Made by a program: the position numbers and the translations under genes
Source: AA29 sp041481445
Lineage (GTDB): Bacteria > Acidobacteriota > Vicinamibacteria > Fen-336
Direction: 5' to 3'
Assembly: GCA_041481445.1 (NCBI GenBank)
Contig: JBGPBV010000042.1
Coordinates: forward strand, 1 to 45,206
Length of the DNA stretch: 45,206 nt
In this document: positions 26,041 through 35,349 of the stretch, piece by piece
How the letters are laid out: each line of letters starts with the position of its first letter
Numbering within the stretch: position 1 is the stretch's first letter
The notes under the pieces: model-generated
The model's database searches: none
The model's input: only the letters and a program-made list of their open reading frames with translations
Told to the model about the DNA's origin: nothing

Positions 26041-26889
26041 TCAGGGCACGAGCGCGATGGCCCGCAGGGGACCGCCCGACCCGCCTCCGATCTTCATCGG
26101 CAGCGCGACGACCCAGGCGCCCGTGGCGGGCACGTCCTCGAGGCCGGCCAGGTTCTCGAGCCCGGGCACGTTCGCGGCCGCCACGATCTGGTGTACGGGG
26201 AAATCCGTGGACGGGCCGTGGTCGATGCTGGCGGTGTCCACGCCGATCGCCGACACCTTGCGCTCGTCCACCAGGACGCGCGCCGCCTCCTTTCCGTAGG
26301 ACGGGAAATGCAGGTGCGAGGCGTCGCCGGGGGTGTCGTCGCCCAGGTACCGCTTCTTGTCGGGCCAGCGGGCGCTCCAGCCGGTGCGCAGCAGGACGAT
26401 CGCGCCGTCGGGAATGCGGCCGTAGCTCGCCTCCCAGGCCTTGAGCTCGTCGAGGCCGAGGCGATGATCGGGCTCCGCGGCTGCCGCCGCCGAGACGTCG
26501 ATCACGACGGCGGGGCGGACGAGCCGGTCGAGGGGAATCTGGTCCGCCGTCCACCGGCCCTGGCCGAAATGGATGGGCGCGTCGAGGTGCGTGCCCCCGT
26601 GCTCGGGCGCGCAGAACTGGTACGCCGAGTAGAAGTACCCGCCATCGGTCGGGCCGTAGTGAAGCTGCTCGAGCTTGAAGCCGCTGGGCGCAGTGGGCCA
26701 GTACGGCGTCTGGGCGTCGAAGGGATGCGTGAGGTCCACCACGCGGGCGGCGGCCAGGCCGGCGAGGGGAGACGGCGGGGCCGCCGGCTTGGATGTCGGC
26801 GCGGCCAGGACGACACGGGCCACCACGGCCGTGACGACGGCTGCGAGCACGGCTCTGCCGCGGCCGGAGACGACGAGGGAAGCGCGCAT
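26041..26889 (-). CDS. Secreted cyclase-family metal-dependent hydrolase (kynurenine formamidase-like)
   Basis: The 282-aa protein starts with a signal peptide (hydrophobic AVLAAVVTAVVARVVLA) and continues with a cyclase-family fold. RVVDLTHPFDAQTPYWP, cited by DLTHPFD, and the metal-binding HGGTHLDAPIHF are the family hallmarks; a third block is DGAIVLLRTGWS. Characterised relatives hydrolyse N-formylkynurenine or close polyketide or isatin-type rings; the substrate here is unknown. A perfect AGGAGG 5 nt before ATG 26889 decides the start against the longer in-frame start at 26940. It is divergent from the ceramidase-like gene, and the 121-nt gap should contain both promoters. It may be the first gene of the minus-strand group with pcm and the PLP enzyme, although 241 nt separate it from pcm. 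Confidence 0.86.
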   Translation of the reverse strand: MRASLVVSGRGRAVLAAVVTAVVARVVLAAPTSKPAAPPSPLAGLAAARVVDLTHPFDAQTPYWPTAPSGFKLEQLHYGPTDGGYFYSAYQFCAPEHGGTHLDAPIHFGQGRWTADQIPLDRLVRPAVVIDVSAAAAAEPDHRLGLDELKAWEASYGRIPDGAIVLLRTGWSARWPDKKRYLGDDTPGDASHLHFPSYGKEAARVLVDERKVSAIGVDTASIDHGPSTDFPVHQIVAAANVPGLENLAGLEDVPATGAWVVALPMKIGGGSGGPLRAIALVP

Positions 26890-27010
26890 GCGATCCTCCT
26901 GTGGGGACCCGAAACATACGCAAACGCGCGGGCGTTTCAAAGCGGCCGGCAGTCCGGCGCGGTCGATTGGTCATCCGCCCACGTCCGGGCGATGATCGCG
27001 GGCCCTCCCG

Positions 27011-28321
27011 ATGAGGACCTTCCTGCGCCGTGCCGTCGTCCTCACCAGTGCAGTCATGACCGCCGTCTACATCCTCCTCCTCGTCGACTGGCGCGGCCGC
27101 CCGGACCCGAGCCCGCCCATCGTGCGCCGCGCGTTCGAGGTCGCGGCGCCGCTGAGCGCAGGAGCGGCGCGGGTGCGCCTGGATCCGCCACTGCCGGTCG
27201 TCCGCGCGGGATACGGGCCGCGAAAGGCCGTGGCCGTCGTCGAGCGCGACCCGCTGGAGGTCCGTGCGCTCGTCCTGCACGCGGGACGACGCCGCGTCGC
27301 CCTCGTCCTCGTGGACCTCGTGCTCGTGACCGAGGAGCTGACGCGGGGCCTTGAGGCCCGTCTGGCCGACCTCGGGCTCGACGGCGTCGTCTTCGTGGCC
27401 ACGCACACGCACAGCTCGGTCGGTGGATTCGATCCCGACGTCCTCGCGCAGGTCGTCGGGACCGGCCGATACCGCGCGGACATGGTGGACGTCGTCATCG
27501 ATCGATCCGAGGCGGCCGTGCGCACCGCGGCCGGGCGCGTCGCGCCCGTGCGGATCCGAACGGGGGAGACGCGTCTGGCCGGCTGGGCGGAGAACCGCTC
27601 GACACCGGGCGCGCCGATCGACGACCGCCTCACCGTCGTCGCGCTGACGCGGGAGGACGGCCAAGCTGTGGCCGTCCTCGGCGTCGTGGCCGCCCACCCG
27701 ACCCTGCTGTCGCGGACGGCGCCCGAGCTGTCCGGCGACTACCCGGGCGAGGCCATGCGCCGCCTGGCCCCCGCCGGCGGCGCCGCCTTCCTTCTCCAGG
27801 GTGCGGAAGGCGATGCGCGGCCGCCGGGATCGGGGGTGGCCGCGATCGCGAGCGACGGCCGCTTCGTCGCCGAGCGCATGGCCGACACCCTGGCCACGGC
27901 GACGGACACCGCCGGCCGCCTGGGGCTCGCCGACGTCGGGATTCGTCTCCCGCGCGCGGAGCCGCAGGGCCTCCGATCGTTCTTCACGCGCCGGCCGGCC
28001 TCGAACGTGATCGAATGGATGGTGCCGCACGCGGCGCCGGTGACCGTCCTGACCATCGGTGACCTGACGTTTCTCGGCGTACCGGGCGAGCCGACCGCGC
28101 TGGCGGCGGAGCGGATCCTCGCCGCGCTGCCCAGCGCCCCCCTCTCCGGCCGGCGCGTCCGGGTCATCGGTCTCGCGCGAGGCTACGTGGGGTACGTCGA
28201 CACGCCGGAGCGCGCCCGGGCCGGCCAAGGGGAGGCACGCCGGGCCTGGTTCGGGCCGGACCTGCTCGAGACGGTCACCCGCGGGCTGCAAGCCGGCGTT
28301 TCCGCCCCACGGGGCGAGTAA
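27011..28321 (+). CDS. Neutral/alkaline ceramidase-like hydrolase, membrane-anchored
   Basis: The 436-aa product has one N-terminal hydrophobic helix (about 9-25, AVVLTSAVMTAVYILLL), so the enzyme should lie outside the cytoplasm, anchored or cleaved. The remainder resembles the N-terminal domain of the neutral/alkaline non-lysosomal ceramidase family. Matches are VRAGYGPRK, ALVLVDLVLVTEEL, the zinc-binding THTHSSVGGFDPD, a second metal block AAHPTLLS with SGDYPGE, and LQGAEGDARP. The length corresponds to the catalytic domain only; the C-terminal Ig-like domain of true ceramidases is missing. The substrate may be a sphingolipid amide or something else, such as a different acylated compound. 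No strong ribosome-binding site is visible at ATG 27011; an internal ATG near 27056 would shorten the helix. Family good, activity uncertain. Confidence 0.78.
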   Translation: MRTFLRRAVVLTSAVMTAVYILLLVDWRGRPDPSPPIVRRAFEVAAPLSAGAARVRLDPPLPVVRAGYGPRKAVAVVERDPLEVRALVLHAGRRRVALVLVDLVLVTEELTRGLEARLADLGLDGVVFVATHTHSSVGGFDPDVLAQVVGTGRYRADMVDVVIDRSEAAVRTAAGRVAPVRIRTGETRLAGWAENRSTPGAPIDDRLTVVALTREDGQAVAVLGVVAAHPTLLSRTAPELSGDYPGEAMRRLAPAGGAAFLLQGAEGDARPPGSGVAAIASDGRFVAERMADTLATATDTAGRLGLADVGIRLPRAEPQGLRSFFTRRPASNVIEWMVPHAAPVTVLTIGDLTFLGVPGEPTALAAERILAALPSAPLSGRRVRVIGLARGYVGYVDTPERARAGQGEARRAWFGPDLLETVTRGLQAGVSAPRGE

Positions 28322-28394
28322 ACCTACCGCCGTCGTCAAGCGTCATAGTGGCTGAGCGGCCGGGGGCGGAGTCCTGTCTCGGGCGGGAGGGCGC

Positions 28395-30821
28395 ATGGAG
28401 ACCTGGTGGCAGGACGTCCGTTACGGGGCCCGGATGCTGGTCCGGAGCCCGGCCTTCACCACCGTGGCCGTGCTGACCCTGGCCCTCGGCATCGGCGCCA
28501 ACACCGCCATCTTCAGCGTCATCAACGCCGTGCTGCTGCGGGCTCTCCCCTACCAGGAGGCGGACCGCCTCGTCTTCCTGACCGAATGGTCGCAACAGGT
28601 CCCGGAGATGAGCTTCTCCATCGCGAACCTCAAGGACGTGCGCGACCAGAATTCCGTGTTCGAGTCCCTCGTCGGCTTCAACGGCAACAACTTCATCCTG
28701 ACCGGCCAGGGCCCGGAGGCGGAGCGCCTGAGCGGGCGGCAGGTCACCTCGGGCGTGTTCACGACGCTGCGCAAGACCCCCGTCCTCGGCCGGGCCTTCA
28801 CCGCCGAGGACGACAAGCCGGGCGCGGAGCCGGTGGCGATCCTGGCCGAGGGCTATTGGGAGCGCCGGTTCGGCCGCGCCCCCGGCATCGTGGGCCGGCG
28901 GCTGGTCCTGAGCGGCGAGCCGTTCACCGTCGTCGGCATCATGCCGAAGACCCTGCACGGGAGCTGGAAGACGATCGACGTCTACACGCCGCTGCTGCGC
29001 CTCGAGGACAAGATCGGCGGCGAGAAGAACCGCGGCAACCATCCCGGCATCTACGTGATCGCGCGGCTCGAGCCCGGCGTGGGCGAGGAACGGGCGCGGA
29101 CGGAGGTGAAGGCGATCGCCGCGCGCCTGGCCGAGCAGCATCCGAACTCCAGCGCCCGGCAGAGCATGACGCTGGAGTCGCTGCACCGGTCGTACGTGGG
29201 CGACCTGCGGCCGGCGCTCCTGCTCCTCATGGGGGCGGTGGCGTTCGTGCTGCTCATCGCCTGCGGCAACGTCGCGAACCTCCTGCTCGCGCGGGCGGCC
29301 GGGCGGCAGAAGGAGATCGCGGTGCGGCGCGCGCTGGGGGCGCCCCGCGGCCGGCTGCTGCGCCAGCTCCTGACCGAGAGCGTCCTCCTCGCCGCGCTGG
29401 GCGCCGTGCTCGGCATCGTGCTCGCCTACTTCGGCGTGCGCGGCCTGGTGGCCTCGCTGCCCGCCAACGTGCCGCGGGCGGACGAGATCCGGGTGGACGG
29501 GATCGTCCTGGCCTTCACCGCCGCCCTCGCCGTCCTCACCGGGCTGCTCTTCGGGATCGCGCCCGCCTGGAAGATCTCGACCGGAGGCGTGCAGGGCGCG
29601 CTGCGCGAGGAGGGCCGCGGCACCGTCGGCCCCGCCCACCATCGGCTGCGCAACACGCTCGTGGTCGCGGAGATCGCGCTCGCCCTCGTCCTGCTCGTGG
29701 GCGCGGGGCTGCTCGTGCGCAGCTTCGTCCACGTCCTGGGCGCGGACGCCGGGTTCCGGCCCGACGGCGTCCTCGTGGCCAGCCTTCCGCTCCCGCTGAC
29801 CCGGTTCCCGGAGGAGGCCAAGCGCGCCGCGTTCGTCCACGACGTGGTCGAGCGCGTCAAGACCGTGCCCGGCGTCCGGGTCGCGGGGGCCGCCCTGCCC
29901 CTGCTCGGAGGCTGGCAGAGCTCGTTCACGCTCGAGGGCCGGCCGGAGCCGCCTCCCGGCCAGCTCCCGTCCGCCGACATCACACGCATCACTCCCGACT
30001 ACTTCCGCGCCATGAGCGAGCGCGTCCTCGAGGGGCGCGTCTTCACCGAGCGCGACACCGCGGAGGCGCCGCCGGTGGCGGTGGTGGACGAGACCTTCGT
30101 GCACGCCCACTTCCCCGGCCAGAGCGCGCTCGGCAAGCGGCTGCGCTTCGGATCCAGCCGGGACACCGAGGACAAGGCGAAGTGGCTCGAGATCGTCGGC
30201 GTGGTCGGCCACGTCAAGAACTACGGCGTGGACCAGGACAGCCGGGTCGAGGTCTACCTGCCGTTCGACCAGAGTCCCGTCAGCGGCGCCACCTTGATCG
30301 TGCGCGCGGAGAAGGACCCGGCGGCGCTGGCCTCGGCGGTGCGCGAGGCCGTGAAGTCCGTCGACCCGGAGGTCCCGGTCTACTCGATCCGGACCCTGGC
30401 CGACCTCGTGTCCGACCGCACCGCCGAGCGCCGCCTGGCCGTCCTGCTCATCACCGTCTTCGCCTCCGTCGCCCTGCTGCTGGCCGCGGTGGGGATCTAC
30501 GGGGTGATGTCGTACGCGGTGGCGCAGCGCACGCAGGAGATCGGGATCCGCATGGCCCTGGGCGCGGAGCGGCACGACATCCTGCGCATGGTGCTGCGGC
30601 ACGGCGGCCTCATGGCGGTGACGGGGATCGGCCTGGGCGTCGTGACCGCGCTCGGCCTGGCCCGGCTGATCACGTCCCTCCTCTTCCAGGTCAGCGCCAC
30701 CGATCCGCCGACCTTCTCGATCGTGCCCATGGTGCTGATCGGCGTCGCCCTGCTCGCCTGCTACATCCCGGCCCGGCGGGCCACGCGCGTCGATCCGCTG
30801 GTCGCGCTCCGGTACCAATAG
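28395..30821 (+). CDS. MacB/FtsX-type ABC permease of the ADOP family
   Basis: The 808-aa protein shows the layout of the permeases annotated as acidobacterial duplicated orphan permeases. It opens with WWQDVRYGARMLVRSPAFT and a first helix AVLTLALGIGANTAIFSV. A MacB-type periplasmic domain spans about 60-270. A cluster of three helices near 275-410 with ANLLLARAAGRQKEIAVRRALGA, cited by RQKEIAVRRALG, follows. A fourth helix, a second periplasmic domain and a final FtsX module ending in YIPARRATRVDPLVALRY complete it. No ATPase gene is adjacent, as is common for this family, so its partner is elsewhere. GGGAGG lies just before ATG 28395. It is convergent with a methyltransferase gene 16 nt away. 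Role in export or envelope work is inferred from the family. Confidence 0.92.
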   Translation: METWWQDVRYGARMLVRSPAFTTVAVLTLALGIGANTAIFSVINAVLLRALPYQEADRLVFLTEWSQQVPEMSFSIANLKDVRDQNSVFESLVGFNGNNFILTGQGPEAERLSGRQVTSGVFTTLRKTPVLGRAFTAEDDKPGAEPVAILAEGYWERRFGRAPGIVGRRLVLSGEPFTVVGIMPKTLHGSWKTIDVYTPLLRLEDKIGGEKNRGNHPGIYVIARLEPGVGEERARTEVKAIAARLAEQHPNSSARQSMTLESLHRSYVGDLRPALLLLMGAVAFVLLIACGNVANLLLARAAGRQKEIAVRRALGAPRGRLLRQLLTESVLLAALGAVLGIVLAYFGVRGLVASLPANVPRADEIRVDGIVLAFTAALAVLTGLLFGIAPAWKISTGGVQGALREEGRGTVGPAHHRLRNTLVVAEIALALVLLVGAGLLVRSFVHVLGADAGFRPDGVLVASLPLPLTRFPEEAKRAAFVHDVVERVKTVPGVRVAGAALPLLGGWQSSFTLEGRPEPPPGQLPSADITRITPDYFRAMSERVLEGRVFTERDTAEAPPVAVVDETFVHAHFPGQSALGKRLRFGSSRDTEDKAKWLEIVGVVGHVKNYGVDQDSRVEVYLPFDQSPVSGATLIVRAEKDPAALASAVREAVKSVDPEVPVYSIRTLADLVSDRTAERRLAVLLITVFASVALLLAAVGIYGVMSYAVAQRTQEIGIRMALGAERHDILRMVLRHGGLMAVTGIGLGVVTALGLARLITSLLFQVSATDPPTFSIVPMVLIGVALLACYIPARRATRVDPLVALRYQ

Positions 30822-30837
30822 GAGCCGCGGGAGGCGA

Positions 30838-31692
30838 TCACACCCGCGCCCACATCAGATGGCCGATGCCGCCGACGCGCAGGCCGTCCTTGCGCCCTTC
30901 GAAGTAGAGCGCGTTGATCCGCTCCGCCGCGAAGTCGTCGACCTCGGAGAAGCCGGCGGCGCGGAGCGTCGAGCCGAGCTCGTCCGGCTCGAAGAACGTG
31001 ATCCAGGGCTCGCCCACGGCGGCCACGCGCCGCGCCATCACCTCGAAGGCGATGCGCGGCCCGAACCCGAGCGACGAGGGCGGCCGGCCGTAGTCGAAGA
31101 CGATCTCGCTCCCGGGCGCGGCGGTGGCGACCAGCCGCAGGGTGGCGAGGATCCGATCGCGTTCCAGGTAGGGGATCACCCCCAGCCACGAGAAGAACGT
31201 CACGAGGCCGGCGCGCCACCCCGCCGCCGGCAGCGCTTCCGACAACGCTTGCGACGCGAAATCGATGCCGACGAACGTGAGGGACTCCGGAGCGGCGATC
31301 CCCGCCTCGCGGAGGCGCTCCCGCTTCCAGGCCTGCGTGGCCGGATGATCGACCTCGAAGACGCGAAGACCGGCCGGCGCGTGCGGGTTGCGATAGGCGA
31401 ACGTGTCGAGGCCGGCGCCGAGGACGACGTACTGCCGGGCGCCACGCTTCACGGCCCGCGCGAGCCGGTCCTCCGCGAACCGGCTGCGCGCGGCCATGAA
31501 CGCGCGGAAGTAGCGGGCGACGGGGCCGGTCTCGGAGGCCTCGGGATCCGCGCGCAGGGCGGCGGCGGTCTCGGGCCCGAGCACCGCGATGGCGAGGGGA
31601 TCCTCGAACACGGGCGGCGCGTCCAGGAGCTGATGGGCGGCTCGCCGCCGCGCCACGCGCTGTGCGGTCCGGCTCGGCTGGTCGGCCTTCAT
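30838..31692 (-). CDS. SAM-dependent methyltransferase, LCMT/TIGR00027 type
   Basis: The 284-aa protein has the layout of the leucine carboxyl methyltransferase-like family that in bacteria is often annotated TIGR00027. After the N-terminal RTAQRVARRRAAHQLLD there is a SAM-binding VVLGAGLDTFAYRN, then VFEVDHPATQAWKRERL, FFSWLGVIPYLER and FEPDELGSTLRAAGF. Members methylate carboxyl or hydroxyl groups on small molecules, often polyketide-like; the substrate is unknown. ATG 31692 is preferred; an in-frame TTG at 31716 would add eight residues (MAVRSPPG). There is no clear ribosome-binding site. It is divergent from the ABC exporter pair with only about 50 nt between starts, so the two may be co-regulated, perhaps as modification and export of one compound (inference). 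Confidence 0.86.
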   Translation of the reverse strand: MKADQPSRTAQRVARRRAAHQLLDAPPVFEDPLAIAVLGPETAAALRADPEASETGPVARYFRAFMAARSRFAEDRLARAVKRGARQYVVLGAGLDTFAYRNPHAPAGLRVFEVDHPATQAWKRERLREAGIAAPESLTFVGIDFASQALSEALPAAGWRAGLVTFFSWLGVIPYLERDRILATLRLVATAAPGSEIVFDYGRPPSSLGFGPRIAFEVMARRVAAVGEPWITFFEPDELGSTLRAAGFSEVDDFAAERINALYFEGRKDGLRVGGIGHLMWARV

Positions 31693-31742
31693 CCCCGGAG
31701 GAGAGCGTACCGCCAAAGCACGAGGGGGTAGACTCCAGGCCG

Positions 31743-33551
31743 ATGCGGCCCCGATTGCGCGAGCGGGCGGAGTGGAAGTTCTTCGCGAGCCTCCCCCGGG
31801 CGCACCCCGCGCTGGCCGCCGCCTGGTGGACCGTCCTCTTCCTGCGGGGCGTCCTTCCCGTCGCGTTCGCGGTGGCCATGGGATGGCTGGTGGGGGCCGT
31901 GCAGCGCGGCGAGCGGCTGGCCGCGCCCCTCACCGTGGCCGGCGTCGTCTTCGTCCTCCTGCAGGTCCTGACCCCGATCCACCAGGCGATCAGCGCCAAC
32001 CTGGGCAGCCGGCTGGCCGCCTGGCTCAACGACCGGCTGACCGAGGCCTGCGTCCGGCCGCCGGGGATCGGCCACCTCGAGGATCCGAAGCTGACCGGCG
32101 ACCTGACGGTGGCCCGCGAGTTCGATCTCGGGATGACCGGCCCGCCGATGTCCCTCAACACGGACTTCATCGCCGGAGGCCTGGTGCTGACCATCTCCGG
32201 CTTCGCCTCCGCGATCGTGCTCTTCGCCTACGCCTGGTGGGCCCCGATCCTGCTGGCCGGCGCCTGGCTGGCCACGCACTGGTTCCTGCGCGAGAGCGCG
32301 GTGTGGCGCGACCGCAACACGGACGAGGTCCGCGCCGCCCAGCGCCACGCCGAGTACGCCTACCGCCTGGCCGTCGATCCGCCCGCGGCCAAGGAGCTGC
32401 GCCTGTTCGGTCTCTCCTCCTGGGTGATGGAGCGCTTCGTCCGCCACCGCACGCGCCTGCACGAGCTGCAGTACCACGCGACCCGCCTGCGCGAGCGGCC
32501 GCTTCTCTGGAGCGTGCTCCTCGTGACCGCGGCCAACGTCGCCGTGTTCTGGTCCCTCGCCTCCTCCGCCGCCGGCGGCCGCCTCGACCTGGGCCGGACG
32601 GTCGTGTTCGCGCAGGTGGCGGTGGGCACGAGCGCGATCGCGTTTGGAGGACTGAGCTGGGCCCTCGACGGCGCGGCGGCGCCGGTGGCGGCCGTCTTGC
32701 GCCTCGCGCCCGCGATGGGGGAGCGCGGCGCGCTGGCCGCGCCCAAGGCGCCACGGCCCGCGGATGGCCTGCCCGCGCGCGAGATCCGATTCCGCGGCGT
32801 CACGTTCGCCTATCCGGGCCGCGAGCGGCCGGTCCTGGCCGGCCTCGACCTCACGATTCCCGCCGGGTCTTCGCTGGCCATCGTGGGCCTCAACGGCGCG
32901 GGCAAGACGACCCTGGCCAAGCTGCTCTGCCGGCTCTACGACCCGCAGGAGGGCGTCATCGAGGTGGACGGCGTCGACCTGCGCCTGCTCGAGATCGATT
33001 CCTGGCGCGCGCGCGTCACCGCCGTCTTCCAGGACTTCACCCGCTTCGAGCTGCCGCTGCGCGACAACGTGGCTCCGGGCGGCGCTCCCGACGACGTCGT
33101 GCTGGCCGCCCTGGCCGAGGCCGGGGCGGAGGGGCTGGCCTCGCTGGACACGCCCCTGGCCACCGGCTACGTGGGCGGCACCGATCTCTCGGGCGGGCAA
33201 TGGCAGCGGGTGGCCCTGGCCCGCGCGGTCTGCGCGGTGCGGCTCGGCGCCGGGCTCGTCCTCCTCGACGAGCCGACCGCCCAGCTCGACGTGCGCGGCG
33301 AGGCCCGCATCTTCGACCGGCTCCTCGCCGCCACCCGCCAGGTCACGACCGTCCTGATCTCGCATCGGTTCTCGACGGTGCGCCACGCCGACCGCATCTG
33401 CGTGCTCGAGCACGGCCGGGTGATCGAGCTGGGCACCCACGACGAGCTGATGGCGCAGGGGGGCCGCTACCGCACGATGTTCGACCTCCAGGCCCAGCGC
33501 TTCGGCGCGACCACCGACGAGGAAGGAGCGGCCTACGACGTCCTCGCCTGA
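31743..33551 (+). CDS. ABC exporter half-transporter A
   Basis: The 602-aa protein joins a six-helix membrane domain (about 1-330) to one ATPase domain (about 345-590). The ATPase has Walker A GLNGAGKTT, Q-loop FQDFTRFEL, a canonical signature LSGGQWQRVALAR, Walker B LVLLDEPTAQLD and switch H in ISHRFSTV. All catalytic residues are present. ATG 31743 starts the annotated product; the reading frame upstream is a shadow of the divergent methyltransferase. Its stop is 28 nt before the second half-transporter. The two should form a heterodimeric multidrug- or peptide-type exporter. Substrate unknown, but the divergent methyltransferase hints at a small-molecule product. Confidence 0.88.
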   Translation: MRPRLRERAEWKFFASLPRAHPALAAAWWTVLFLRGVLPVAFAVAMGWLVGAVQRGERLAAPLTVAGVVFVLLQVLTPIHQAISANLGSRLAAWLNDRLTEACVRPPGIGHLEDPKLTGDLTVAREFDLGMTGPPMSLNTDFIAGGLVLTISGFASAIVLFAYAWWAPILLAGAWLATHWFLRESAVWRDRNTDEVRAAQRHAEYAYRLAVDPPAAKELRLFGLSSWVMERFVRHRTRLHELQYHATRLRERPLLWSVLLVTAANVAVFWSLASSAAGGRLDLGRTVVFAQVAVGTSAIAFGGLSWALDGAAAPVAAVLRLAPAMGERGALAAPKAPRPADGLPAREIRFRGVTFAYPGRERPVLAGLDLTIPAGSSLAIVGLNGAGKTTLAKLLCRLYDPQEGVIEVDGVDLRLLEIDSWRARVTAVFQDFTRFELPLRDNVAPGGAPDDVVLAALAEAGAEGLASLDTPLATGYVGGTDLSGGQWQRVALARAVCAVRLGAGLVLLDEPTAQLDVRGEARIFDRLLAATRQVTTVLISHRFSTVRHADRICVLEHGRVIELGTHDELMAQGGRYRTMFDLQAQRFGATTDEEGAAYDVLA

Positions 33552-33579
33552 GAACGGCCTGCCGCCCGCCCTCTCGTCG

Positions 33580-35349
33580 ATGTGGCGCCTGCTGAAGCTC
33601 GGCTACCGCCACGAGCCCGGCATGATCCTGGCGTCGTTCGCCCTCTCGCAGCTCGCCGCGCTCCCCGACGCGCTGATGGCCTGGTGGATCAAGCTCCTCG
33701 GGGAGGGCGTCCTCCAGGGCGACCGGCGCCGGCTGGTGGCGGCCGCGCTGGGCCTGGGCCTGTCCGCGACCGCGACCTGGTTCCTGGGCACGGTGAGCAC
33801 GCGCGTGCAGCGGCGCTTCCGCGACAAGATCACGATCGCGCTCGAGGCCCACGTGGCCCGGCTGCAGGGCTCCATCGCCACCATCGCCCACCAGGAGAGG
33901 CCGGAGTTCCTGGACCGCCTCTCCGTCCTGCGCAACCAGGTGTTCGTGCTCGACCACATGTACATGTCGGTCTTCTCCACCTGCGGCTGGATCCTGCGCC
34001 TGGTCGTGGTCATCGCGCTCCTCGTCTCCATCCATCCCGCCCTCGCCCTGCTGGCCGTGCTCGCGCTGCCCACGGTGCTCACGTCGACCTGGCGGCCGGA
34101 CGTCGAGCGGACCACGGAGGAGCGCGTCGCCTCCTCGGGCCGCCTGGCCCAGCACCTGTTCGCGATCGCGACCAGCGCGCCGCCGGGCAAGGAGGTGCGC
34201 GTCACGCGCATCGGCCCGCGCCTGGTCCGGCAGCGACGCGAGAGCTGGCAACGATGGTACGGTCCGGTGTCGCGGACGCGCTGGGTGAGCGCGTGGTGGC
34301 ACGCGCTGGCCTGGGCGGTCTTCGGAGCCGGCTACGTCGGCGCGATCGTCTTCGTCTCGTCGAGCCTGCGCGCGCCCACGGCCGACGTGCTGCTGGTGCT
34401 GGCGGCGGGCTCGCGGCTCTCCGCCTACGTGGGGGCGACGGTGGGGGAGATCGGGTTCCTGCGCGGCATCTGGCTCGACGGCTCCCGCCGCCTGGCCTGG
34501 CTGGAGGACTACGCGGCGTCGCTGGTGGCGGCGGCCGACCTTCCCGCGCCCTCCGAGCTTCGCGAGGGCATCCGGCTGGAGGGGGTCACGTTCGCCTATT
34601 CCAGCGGCACGCGCGTGGCCCTCGACGCGGTCGACCTCGAGCTGCCCGCGGGCGCGGTCGTCGCCCTCGTCGGCGAGAACGGGGCGGGCAAGACCACGCT
34701 CGTGAAGCTGCTGTGCAAGCTCTACGAGCCGACGGCGGGACGGATCCTGGTCGACGGCGTCCCGCTCGCGCGCATCCGGACGGACGAGTGGCGCGCCCGC
34801 CTGGCCGGCGCCTTCCAGGACTTCTTCCGTTTCGAGCTGCCCGCCCGCCAATCCGTGGGGCTCGGCGACCTGCCGCGCGTGGACGACCTGCCGGCGGTCG
34901 CCGCCGCCGTCGGCCGCGCCGGGGCCGACGACGTGGTGGCGCGCCTGCCCGCCGGCCTCGAGACCCAGCTCGGGCCGACCTGGCCCGGCGGCGTGGAGGT
35001 CTCGTTCGGCCAGTGGCAGAAGCTCGCGTTGGCCCGCGGCTTCATGCGGGACCGGCCGCTGGTGCTGGTCCTCGACGAGCCCACGGCCGCCCTCGACGCC
35101 GAAACCGAGCACGCGCTGTTCGAGCGCTACGCGGCCGCGGCGCGCGGCGGCACCCGGCGGGCCGAAGACGGGGCCAGGGGCGGCATCACGATCCTGGTCT
35201 CGCACCGCTTCAGCACCGTGCGCATGGCCGCCCTCATCGTGGTGCTCGACGGCGCACGCGTCGCGCAGGTCGGTACGCACGAGGACCTGATGGGGAGGCC
35301 CGGACCGTACGCCGAGCTCTACGGCATCCAGGCGGCGGCCTATCGCTGA
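33580..35349 (+). CDS. ABC exporter half-transporter B, degenerate signature motif
   Basis: The 589-aa partner has the same membrane-ATPase layout. Walker A is GENGAGKTT, Q-loop FQDFFRFEL, Walker B VLVLDEPTAALD and switch H in VSHRFSTV. The signature reads VSFGQWQKLALAR, so the LSGGQ core is changed to SFGQ. In a heterodimer this would make the ATP site formed by this motif weak or regulatory, the known pattern of asymmetric ABC exporters. The membrane domain contains EFLDRLSVLRN and LVSIHPALALLAVLAL blocks. The gene is 28 nt downstream of half A and overlaps the end of the convergent frameshifted gene by 10 nt. ATG 33580 has no strong ribosome-binding site, suggesting coupling to the gene upstream. 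Confidence 0.88.
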   Translation: MWRLLKLGYRHEPGMILASFALSQLAALPDALMAWWIKLLGEGVLQGDRRRLVAAALGLGLSATATWFLGTVSTRVQRRFRDKITIALEAHVARLQGSIATIAHQERPEFLDRLSVLRNQVFVLDHMYMSVFSTCGWILRLVVVIALLVSIHPALALLAVLALPTVLTSTWRPDVERTTEERVASSGRLAQHLFAIATSAPPGKEVRVTRIGPRLVRQRRESWQRWYGPVSRTRWVSAWWHALAWAVFGAGYVGAIVFVSSSLRAPTADVLLVLAAGSRLSAYVGATVGEIGFLRGIWLDGSRRLAWLEDYAASLVAAADLPAPSELREGIRLEGVTFAYSSGTRVALDAVDLELPAGAVVALVGENGAGKTTLVKLLCKLYEPTAGRILVDGVPLARIRTDEWRARLAGAFQDFFRFELPARQSVGLGDLPRVDDLPAVAAAVGRAGADDVVARLPAGLETQLGPTWPGGVEVSFGQWQKLALARGFMRDRPLVLVLDEPTAALDAETEHALFERYAAAARGGTRRAEDGARGGITILVSHRFSTVRMAALIVVLDGARVAQVGTHEDLMGRPGPYAELYGIQAAAYR

